This document shows, one piece after another, positions 1 to 4,595 of a stretch of 6,732 nucleotides of DNA (position 1 is the stretch's first letter; each line of letters starts with the position of its first letter). The notes under the pieces are model-generated. The model did not search any database, was not told where the DNA came from, and saw only the letters and a program-made list of their open reading frames with translations. A program made the translations under genes and the position numbers. The stretch is from Candidatus Nitrosopolaris nunavutensis (GTDB lineage: Archaea > Thermoproteota > Nitrososphaeria > Nitrososphaerales > Nitrososphaeraceae): assembly GCA_002501855.1 (NCBI GenBank), contig DAOM01000328.1:1-6732 (forward strand), read 5' to 3'.

Positions 1-100
1 TTCTTAAAAATGTTGATTAGTTGGCGATCCAGGTCGACGCATTAGAAAATATTCTTACACGCCTAGCCTAATACAGAATTGAGATAAAAGATTAACAAAG

Positions 101-691
101 CTAATCTATCTTTCCAATCAGATGATCTTTTAACCACACATACAACGGAATTATAGGATGTTGAAATGGCAAGGACTTCTCATTTTTTCTGTTGAAGCCT
201 AGCATTATCATCCTACCTTCAAGATAATTTCTTAAATCCTTCAATAGCTCATGTCCTTTAAGTGGTCCATAAATCTGGAAAAAATATTCCTGATTATAGT
301 AAGAGACGTGCTGCACAAAGCAATATGATAACACAGTGGGATCGTTAACTATTCGCTCCTTATGAACCGCTTTCTTCTCTTCTGTCCTGATTTGTAACTC
401 TCTTTCAATGTATCCACTGCGTATAAATTCTGTGTTCATTCTTGTTTTTGGAAGGTTCTTGTAACCTTCGATTTCGAGATAGAATTTATTGACAGTTTCA
501 GATGCCAAGTCCATTACTTCCCATTTTTCATTATTGTCAACTTTACTAGGTCTTCCGAATAGGAACAGGACACAAATTAGCTCATAACCTTCAACAAACG
601 GAAAATCTTGTTTCCCTATTAAGAATTCGCCTATGCGCTCGGAAATATTTTCCGGAAGAATGATGCGCATATGTGAACTCTGTCGCTGCAC
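101..691 (-). CDS. Hypothetical protein, 196 aa, GTG start
   Basis: I do not recognise this protein. It is a continuous 196-codon frame with mixed alpha/beta character, no signal peptide and no membrane span, so it is probably cytosolic. It is rich in charged and aromatic residues. A Lys/Glu/Arg-rich stretch lies around residues 90-115, followed by a Tyr/Phe-rich segment (YYNQEYFFQIYGPLKG) that looks like a beta-hairpin. The frame opens with GTG at 691. A TATA-like element centred near 717 on this strand would put the transcription start at about 691, which supports a leaderless GTG start. The alternative is ATG at 670 (residue 8), which would leave a leader of about 20 nt. It is divergent from the small plus-strand gene at 729. 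The frame ends in TAG, and a short T4 run (89-86) lies just downstream. The frame length and protein-like composition argue that it is real; no function can be assigned. Confidence 0.7.
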   Translation of the reverse strand: MQRQSSHMRIILPENISERIGEFLIGKQDFPFVEGYELICVLFLFGRPSKVDNNEKWEVMDLASETVNKFYLEIEGYKNLPKTRMNTEFIRSGYIERELQIRTEEKKAVHKERIVNDPTVLSYCFVQHVSYYNQEYFFQIYGPLKGHELLKDLRNYLEGRMIMLGFNRKNEKSLPFQHPIIPLYVWLKDHLIGKID

Positions 692-694
692 TCA

Positions 695-706
695 TTTATT
701 ATATGG
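695..706 (+). promoter_or_regulatory. TATA box of the rightward gene (start 723/729)
   Basis: TTTATTATATGG on the plus strand. Its TTATATGG core is centred near 702, about 27 bp before the ATG at 729 and 21 bp before the ATG at 723. A leaderless or nearly leaderless transcript of the small plus-strand gene is therefore expected. The TTATAT core and the ATATAA of the opposing box form an inverted pair about 11 bp apart, so the two promoters would compete for the same stretch of DNA. Confidence 0.45.
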
Positions 707-710
707 ATTG

Positions 711-722
711 ATAATATATAAG
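711..722 (-). promoter_or_regulatory. TATA box of the leftward gene (start 691)
   Basis: Read on the minus strand this is CTTATATATTAT. Its centre lies about 26 bp before the GTG at 691, the usual archaeal TATA-to-start spacing for a leaderless transcript. It is one of two oppositely facing TATA-like elements in the gap between the divergent genes. Confidence 0.5.
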
Positions 723-728
723 ATGTGT

Positions 729-1070
729 ATGCTTTATAGTTACTCAGAAGTGGATTATTCAACAATGTCAGATGCAGGCGTTAAAACCGTCTATCTAATA
801 GTTCATGGGCAAAAGCAACTACTCGAGCAGGTAATAGAAAAACTAGTTGCACGAGGGCTCCAACGGAGTAATATGCAACCAGCGAGTCTTGAAAAGTCAG
901 GAAATAAAGGAGATCTTGTCGCGATGGTGTGGCCTCCTAGTACGCCCAAGGAGATCGTTGTTAGTGAGATCACTGGGAATCGCCCGAGTGAAAGTCAAGA
1001 CATAGGGATTGACCTTGGCGCCTGGACTTCCGTAGGTCAAAAGGAGTTATATCGAATATCTCTGGGATGA
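729..1070 (+). CDS. Hypothetical small protein, about 113 aa
   Basis: I do not recognise this protein. The frame is open from an ATG at 633, but that start lies inside the divergent gene. Starts at 723, 729 or 765 are more credible: 729 sits about 27 bp after a TATA-like element, and 765 gives a typical N-terminus (MSDAGVKTVYLIVHG). The protein begins with a beta strand (VYLIV) and an amphipathic helix (QLLEQVIEKLVARGLQ). A second strand follows (GDLVAMVWPP), suggesting a small alpha/beta fold, possibly ACT-like or ferredoxin-like; this is a secondary-structure impression only. No cysteines, membrane span or signal peptide are visible from residue 729 onward. It ends in TGA and a T5 run follows. 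It converges on the ferredoxin gene, with 49 bp between the stop codons. The frame is probably real; the start and the function are uncertain. Confidence 0.55.
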   Translation: MLYSYSEVDYSTMSDAGVKTVYLIVHGQKQLLEQVIEKLVARGLQRSNMQPASLEKSGNKGDLVAMVWPPSTPKEIVVSEITGNRPSESQDIGIDLGAWTSVGQKELYRISLG

Positions 1071-1074
1071 TACC

Positions 1075-1079
1075 TTTTT
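1075..1079 (+). terminator. Possible T-run terminator of the rightward gene
   Basis: A TTTTT run begins 5 bp after the TGA stop of the plus-strand gene. Archaeal transcription commonly ends at T-runs without a strong hairpin. The run is short, so this is a weak call. Confidence 0.3.
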
Positions 1080-1105
1080 CCCTATGGAAGAGCGTTCTTA
1101 TCTAG

Positions 1106-1112
1106 AAAAAAA
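1106..1112 (-). terminator. T7 terminator of the ferredoxin gene
   Basis: On the minus strand a run of seven T follows the ferredoxin stop codon by about 7 bp, after the self-complementary GAGCTC. This fits an archaeal T-run terminator. It lies in the convergent gap between the ferredoxin and the 729-1070 gene. Confidence 0.55.
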
Positions 1113-1119
1113 GCCGAGC

Positions 1120-1656
1120 TCAATGGGCATGTGGCGGCGGTGCACTACCTTTTGAGAGAGCTTCATTGAATGTACCTGATGCTTTTTCGTGGAATTCAAG
1201 ATTAGACTGATCTACTTTAATTGCCTGAGGCGGACAAACTGAGACGCAGGCCATACACCAAATACAATCGTGTTCCCTGACAGGATCGGCCTTGTCAGTG
1301 TAGTCTTTTCTCTCCTCTTTTACGGTGCTACCAGTTCCAGCGCTCGTTTCGTTCACCATCTTCGAAGGTGGTACATCCTGCTCAGTTCTGTACCACTGAA
1401 AGACTTGGACAGGACAGGCCTCAATACACGCACCGTCTGCTACACAGGAGTCCCAGTCAACGGCGACCATAGTACCATGTATTCCTGCCGGAGCGATTTC
1501 CTCTCCTCTAGCAGTAAATGCAGCTTTTACCTCCTCATTTTCAGCAGCCTCTGCTGTTTTACCTGGTCCCCACACATAGTGATAATGCTCTTCGTCAGAA
1601 TGCACATGTTTACCAATTACTTGATTATTTTTTGGAAAGTCTGGATCTATTGGCAT
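1120..1656 (-). CDS. Zinc-containing seven-iron ferredoxin (3Fe-4S/4Fe-4S)
   Basis: This is a soluble electron carrier of the archaeal zinc-ferredoxin type, which in Sulfolobus takes electrons from 2-oxoacid:ferredoxin oxidoreductases. The opening MPIDPDFPKNNQVIGKHVH closely follows the Sulfolobus pattern. Cluster motif I is C71-x2-D74-x2-C77-x3-C81-P; the Asp in place of the second Cys indicates a 3Fe-4S cluster. Motif II is C131-x2-C134-x2-C137-x3-C141-P and has all the cysteines for a 4Fe-4S cluster. Zinc ligand candidates by alignment are H17 and H19 (or H24/H26), H60 in GIHGT and D124 in KADPV. At 178 aa it is much longer than the roughly 104-aa Sulfolobus protein. The extra length is an acidic insert at about residues 32-57, a Ser/Thr/Lys insert at about 94-122, and a C-terminal tail ending PPPHAH. 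The ATG start is supported by a TATA box about 34 bp upstream. It lies 118 bp after the ArsA-like gene. The family call is firm; the redox partner is unknown. Confidence 0.95.
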   Translation of the reverse strand: MPIDPDFPKNNQVIGKHVHSDEEHYHYVWGPGKTAEAAENEEVKAAFTARGEEIAPAGIHGTMVAVDWDSCVADGACIEACPVQVFQWYRTEQDVPPSKMVNETSAGTGSTVKEERKDYTDKADPVREHDCIWCMACVSVCPPQAIKVDQSNLEFHEKASGTFNEALSKGSAPPPHAH

Positions 1657-1658
1657 AT

Positions 1659-1673
1659 CTATCTGTCAGATAG
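1659..1673. promoter_or_regulatory. Perfect palindrome at the ferredoxin transcription start
   Basis: CTATCTG-T-CAGATAG has perfect 7-bp arms around a single base. It lies 3 bp before the ferredoxin ATG and about 24 bp downstream of the TATA-box centre, so it covers the predicted transcription start. That position suits a repressor operator that blocks RNA polymerase. An operator role is inferred from position and symmetry. Confidence 0.5.
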
Positions 1674-1685
1674 TCGAGATTACAT

Positions 1686-1695
1686 ATTATATAAA
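1686..1695 (-). promoter_or_regulatory. TATA box of the ferredoxin gene
   Basis: TTTATATAAT on the minus strand is a near-ideal archaeal TATA box. Its centre near 1690 predicts a start at about 1664, giving a very short leader of about 8 nt before the ATG at 1656. The ferredoxin therefore probably has its own promoter and does not depend only on read-through from the ArsA-like gene. Confidence 0.7.
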
Positions 1696-1713
1696 CCATA
1701 TGTGAACGGAAGA

Positions 1714-1733
1714 CATGAGTATCTCTACTCGTG
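1714..1733. repeat. Inverted repeat upstream of the ferredoxin promoter
   Basis: CATGAGTA-TCTC-TACTCGTG forms 8-bp arms (seven Watson-Crick pairs and one T-G pair) around a 4-base loop. It lies about 18 bp upstream of the TATA box and about 40 bp after the ArsA-like stop codon. It may be an activator site for the ferredoxin promoter or a hairpin at the 3' end of the ArsA-like transcript. No T-run follows it, which makes a terminator less likely. Confidence 0.4.
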
Positions 1734-1774
1734 TTGTTATCTTAAGTAAGTGATTGTTCTGATTAATGGATGCG

Positions 1775-2956
1775 TTACCCAATCTTTTCAAATAAGACAG
1801 TCAATTCGTCGCCCTGAAGTTTCGCTTTGGCAAGTTTCATACCCATAGTGGCAGCAGGAAGGGGCACTGTATTCACCATAAAGCCGACTCTTGTTTTCAC
1901 CTTTATTGTAAGCTTATCACTATGACGTTCAACATCAAAGTCATCTTTCTCTGTGAACGGAACTTTGACTGTCATTCGTAATAAAGAATTCTCTTTAGCA
2001 AAGTGAAATGCGTTTCCACGAAAGAGCACATCAGCCGGATCTTGATTTTCGAACATCAGTTGACCATTTTCTCGTAACATTTCGATCCCCCGTAATTCAG
2101 TGCCATAGAGTTTAACCTCCTTTACAGGGAGTGGGTAAAAGTTTGCTTTGGCTTCTTCTATCTTTACTCTTTGAAAATCTGCCCATTCAGCATAGTATAG
2201 ATCTGAGCTCCCCGTGGGCATAATCTTATTGATTATTGCAAGATCTACATTTATACCATAAAGACTGGCAGACATGAATGCTCTCTTAGCATTCTCTATG
2301 CTAAATGTGTCAGGATTGGTAACTAGCCTTATACTCGTTATGTCCTGGTTCATCATGATCATATTTAGGTTGTCTAGTCTGGCAAGTAACTCGAGTTCAT
2401 TTTGCAGAACATTTTGTGGAGGCGTAGGTAGCCGCGACAGAGGCTGGAATATTCGGGCAAAGCCACTGAACATCCCCACCAATCCGGTAAGTTTCCTTCC
2501 AATACTGCCGACTAATTTAGGAAAATAGAGATATCGTAATGCCTCGCCTGAAGCAGCCATGTCAAGAACCACCGTGTCAAATCTTTTCGTGCGAGCTACT
2601 TCTTCAATTTTCAATAATGAAAATAATTGAGTCATTCCTGGCAACATGGCAAGCTCGTAAGCTAAAGTTTCATCAATACCCCGTGCATGAAACAAAGTTG
2701 CCATGTACGAGAGAATCGTTGCATATTGTTTGTTCATCTCCATTAGCGGGTCGATCTGCAGTGCTTGCAAATTCGTAAGAATTTCTTTTGGTTCATAGCC
2801 CAGGTCGGGCATCGCGAAAGCGTCGGTTAAGGTGTGAGCAGGATCGGATGAAATCAGTAATGTACGGTATTTATTCTCCGCAAGTTTTATGGCTGTCGAG
2901 CATGCACTTACGGTTTTTCCGGTGCCCCCCTTGCCTGTATAGACTATTAACCGCAA
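1775..2956 (-). CDS. ArsA/Get3-family ATPase with C-terminal HSP20-like domain
   Basis: A cytosolic P-loop ATPase of the ArsA/Get3 (SIMIBI) class, 393 aa. The deviant Walker A GKGGTGKT is at residues 8-15. Switch I (SSDPAHTLTDAF, 36-47) carries the catalytic-type D38. An LPGM motif lies at 105-108. Switch II (DMAASGEALRYL, 132-143) differs from the usual DTAPTGHTLRLL. An NK pair (INKIMP, about 242-247) fits the adenine pocket. Residues about 325-393 match the HSP20-like domain found at the end of some ArsA proteins. The hydrophobic Gly/Met/Phe stretch at about 146-177 is where Get3 proteins carry client-binding helices. The only cysteine is C19, so both the arsenite-binding cysteines of ArsA and the CxxC zinc motif of Get3 are absent. 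Client handling or membrane-protein targeting is more likely than arsenite export. The start is TTG; an in-frame TAA lies seven codons upstream and no ATG occurs before residue 49. It lies 48 bp after the aminotransferase. Confidence 0.92.
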   Translation of the reverse strand: MRLIVYTGKGGTGKTVSACSTAIKLAENKYRTLLISSDPAHTLTDAFAMPDLGYEPKEILTNLQALQIDPLMEMNKQYATILSYMATLFHARGIDETLAYELAMLPGMTQLFSLLKIEEVARTKRFDTVVLDMAASGEALRYLYFPKLVGSIGRKLTGLVGMFSGFARIFQPLSRLPTPPQNVLQNELELLARLDNLNMIMMNQDITSIRLVTNPDTFSIENAKRAFMSASLYGINVDLAIINKIMPTGSSDLYYAEWADFQRVKIEEAKANFYPLPVKEVKLYGTELRGIEMLRENGQLMFENQDPADVLFRGNAFHFAKENSLLRMTVKVPFTEKDDFDVERHSDKLTIKVKTRVGFMVNTVPLPAATMGMKLAKAKLQGDELTVLFEKIG

Positions 2957-2975
2957 TATTCGTTCTCGCGCATCT

Positions 2976-2989
2976 TAAGTAATAAAAAG
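2976..2989 (-). promoter_or_regulatory. Weak TATA-like element before the ArsA-like gene
   Basis: CTTTTTATTACTTA on the minus strand is centred about 27 bp before the TTG start, so a leaderless transcript is possible. Its T5 run (2988-2984) could equally act as a terminator for the aminotransferase. The element is weak, and co-transcription with the aminotransferase remains possible. Confidence 0.3.
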
Positions 2990-3004
2990 TATACAGGGTT
3001 CAAT

Positions 3005-4120
3005 TTAAATCGCCTTCTCAATGCTAGTTGCAATACGCTCCAAATCTTCTGCACCCATAAAAGAATGCACAGGTAATGAGAGAACGTGTTCGCTCGCCCA
3101 ATCGGTGTTAGGAAGACTTTTTGTTGATGTAATCGCCTGATAGTAAGGGGTTTTGTGCACCGGTGGATTATAATATACCGTTGCACCAATTTTATCACTT
3201 GCCAGTGCCCGTCGAACCTTCTCTCTAAGGTAGTCTTTTTGAAAAGCAACCGTGTACAGATACCAGTTAAATCTTTTTTTCGCAGTTTCGTGCGGGATAT
3301 TTATTCTCCTTTCCTTTGTCAAAGGAAGGAGTAAACCTGTCAACACATCCGCGTTCCTCCTCCGAAGATCCAGCAATTTTTGTAATTTATCCATTTGCGC
3401 TTTGGCAAGAGCAGCACTCAATTCTGGGAGCCTCAGGTTAAGGCCTAAAACACGGGTGTCATAACCTTCGACCATCCCATGATTCCTAATCATCTTTATC
3501 TTATTTGCCAAGTTATCATCATTAGTTGCTACTGCACCCCCTTCGCCAGCAGTCAATACTTTGCTCGCATAAAAGCTAAAACAGCCCAGTTTTCCGAGTG
3601 TTCCTGTTTGCGCATTTCTATATAGAGATCCAAGCGATTGACAAGCATCTTCGATTATATCTAGTGAGTGTGCATACGCAATCTCCGAAATTTCATCCAT
3701 ATCAGCCGGATGACCATAGAGATGCACTGGTATGATAGCCTTTGATTTTTTTGTAATTTTTGTCTTTAGGTCAGCGATATCAATCGTATATTCTTCTCTG
3801 TTGATGTCTACGAACACAGGCTTAGCGCCGGCCGCAACAACAGAATTTGCGGTTGCAACAAATGTGAATGACGGCAGTAGTACTTCATCACCTTGACCAA
3901 TTCCCAAGGCGAGCAATGCAGAATACAACGCAGCGGTTCCAGAATTGACACTTACTACGTTTTGGACTTTAAGATAATCTTTCAGAAGGCGTTCTAGAGC
4001 CTGAACTCGTTTCCCGCCATCTTTTGCTGCGGATGTAAGAGCACTTTCATCTAAAACACTCAATACTTCACGCTTTTCTTCCTCACCAATCCAAGGCTGG
4101 TTAATTGGTATCATTGACAT
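3005..4120 (-). CDS. DegT/DnrJ/EryC1/StrS family PLP aminotransferase
   Basis: A PLP-dependent sugar aminotransferase, 371 aa, full length for the family. These enzymes transfer an amino group, usually from glutamate, to a keto-sugar nucleotide in surface-polysaccharide, glycan or antibiotic-sugar synthesis. Visible family hallmarks are NSGTAAL at 59-65 (cofactor phosphate), PSFTFVATAN at 83-92, VDI at 104-106, and EDACQSLG at 157-164 with D158 and Q161. FSFYASK at 181-187 has K187 as the Schiff-base lysine, followed by GEGGAV; RNHG and a late NPPVHKTPYY segment also match. Translation can start at ATG 4120 or at ATG 4114 (residue 3). The latter overlaps the stop of a small upstream frame as ATGA. 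No nucleotide-sugar synthesis or glycosyltransferase genes are adjacent, so the substrate cannot be named. UDP-4-keto or GDP-4-keto sugar aminotransferases (ArnB- or perosamine-like) are the nearest general models. Confidence 0.93.
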   Translation of the reverse strand: MSMIPINQPWIGEEEKREVLSVLDESALTSAAKDGGKRVQALERLLKDYLKVQNVVSVNSGTAALYSALLALGIGQGDEVLLPSFTFVATANSVVAAGAKPVFVDINREEYTIDIADLKTKITKKSKAIIPVHLYGHPADMDEISEIAYAHSLDIIEDACQSLGSLYRNAQTGTLGKLGCFSFYASKVLTAGEGGAVATNDDNLANKIKMIRNHGMVEGYDTRVLGLNLRLPELSAALAKAQMDKLQKLLDLRRRNADVLTGLLLPLTKERRINIPHETAKKRFNWYLYTVAFQKDYLREKVRRALASDKIGATVYYNPPVHKTPYYQAITSTKSLPNTDWASEHVLSLPVHSFMGAEDLERIATSIEKAI

Positions 4121-4314
4121 GTGTTTGAAAAGTACTCGGATAAAGGTATACTGCTTATCAATAAACCTGCTACACTTGTGTCTACAATATTTGTATTACT
4201 CAGGCCGGTGAGCTTGTGAATTCTGAGTGATGCTGAGTTAGGATGGAGAAATACTGTGGTATTTTCTGGTTCTATAGACAAGCCGAGTACGCAAATGCCT
4301 CTCTCGCCAGCCAT
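4111..4314 (-). CDS. Doubtful small ORF, 67 aa, overlapping the aminotransferase start
   Basis: This is an ATG-initiated frame of 67 codons. Its TGA stop overlaps the second possible ATG of the aminotransferase as ATGA, the classic spacing of translationally coupled genes. The product (MAGERGICVLGLSIEPENTT at its start) has a hydrophobic VAGLLISSIPL segment near the C-terminus that is too short for a secure membrane span. I recognise no family. The codons are ordinary, and no strong ribosome-binding site is visible. It could be a real microprotein, the remnant of a longer gene, or a chance frame within the aminotransferase 5' region. TATA-like sequences inside it (TTTATTGATA near 4156-4165 and CTTTATCC near 4138-4146) could instead drive the aminotransferase directly. 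Confidence 0.3.
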   Translation of the reverse strand: MAGERGICVLGLSIEPENTTVFLHPNSASLRIHKLTGLSNTNIVDTSVAGLLISSIPLSEYFSNTCQ

Positions 4315-4433
4315 ACAAGCTGCCTACTACCTTGTTGCAATCGATGGATGAGTTAATAGATGATGACTTTGACAAGAGATTTGGATGTCATTCCTAAAAT
4401 ACCGGCTTCTGCGAATTCGTAAGTTTACAGGAA

Positions 4434-4449
4434 ACAAGATCTATCTTGT
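4434..4449. promoter_or_regulatory. Palindrome downstream of a TATA-like element, possible operator
   Basis: ACAAGAT-CT-ATCTTGT has perfect 7-bp arms with a 2-bp centre. It is centred about 27 bp downstream of the minus-strand TATA-like element at 4459-4473, so it would cover the transcription start. The arrangement parallels the palindrome at the ferredoxin promoter, although the half-sites differ. Separate ACAAG and CTTGT words at 4315-4319 and 4331-4335 form a looser, wider-spaced pair nearby. Confidence 0.4.
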
Positions 4450-4458
4450 AATTCGATA

Positions 4459-4473
4459 TCTTTTATTTTTATA
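4459..4473 (-). promoter_or_regulatory. TATA-like element before the aminotransferase unit
   Basis: TATAAAAATAAAAGA on the minus strand is AT-rich and TATA-like, preceded by GG. It predicts a start near 4443, at the palindrome. The downstream gene would be the 67-codon ORF or the aminotransferase. On the plus strand the same bases read TTTTATTTTTATA, but no plus-strand gene follows. Confidence 0.4.
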
Positions 4474-4595
4474 CCTTAAATTGAAGGTTAGATTAGGATG
4501 GTATTAAGAGAAATCGGCTCATTTCTTAGCTAATTGACTTAGTAGTATACCAGCATACATATTACGCAAAGACCTTTTTAGACCAAATCAGCCAT

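Larger units (their letters stand above)
4315..4595. other. Intergenic region between guaA and the aminotransferase unit
   Basis: This is 281 bp without a convincing gene. On the minus strand it holds a TATA-like element (4459-4473) and a palindrome (4434-4449). A 12-codon frame runs from ATG 4391 to TAA 4353 (MTSKSLVKVIIY). Nothing resembling a tRNA is visible. No clear T-run terminator follows the guaA stop on its strand. If transcription starts near 4443, the leader ahead of the 67-codon ORF is about 130 nt, long for an archaeal mRNA of this style, so regulation through the leader or a small RNA cannot be excluded. Confidence 0.5.

Noticed and set aside
1..100. Possible tRNA fragment or end of a plus-strand gene at the left edge
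   Set aside because: The GGTCGACGC stretch does not fit a T-arm and no acceptor or anticodon stem forms. A plus-strand frame is open from base 1 to TAG at 43-45, but 14 residues are too few to support a gene.
633..728. N-terminal extension of the small plus-strand gene from ATG 633
   Set aside because: It would overlap the divergent gene's coding region and run through both promoters; starts at 723, 729 or 765 fit the TATA box or protein pattern better.
668..1707. Shared 11-mer CATATGTGAAC at 668-678 and 1697-1707, both near promoters
   Set aside because: Several 11-base matches are expected by chance in a window this size, and the two copies sit at different positions relative to their genes.
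1270..1749. 159-codon plus-strand frame opposite the ferredoxin gene
   Set aside because: It is the antisense of a well-supported ferredoxin gene and its promoter; the product is low-complexity and unlike any protein family.
1775..2956. Arsenic-resistance operon
   Set aside because: The ArsA-like protein has only one cysteine, and no ArsB/Acr3, ArsC, ArsR or ArsD gene is in the window.
2947..3249. 100-codon minus-strand frame across the aminotransferase 3' end
   Set aside because: It lies in another frame of a gene with clear family motifs and shows no features of its own.
4358..4420. C/D-box guide RNA suggested by ATGATGA near 4360
   Set aside because: No CUGA D box or second C/D pair follows at the right distance.
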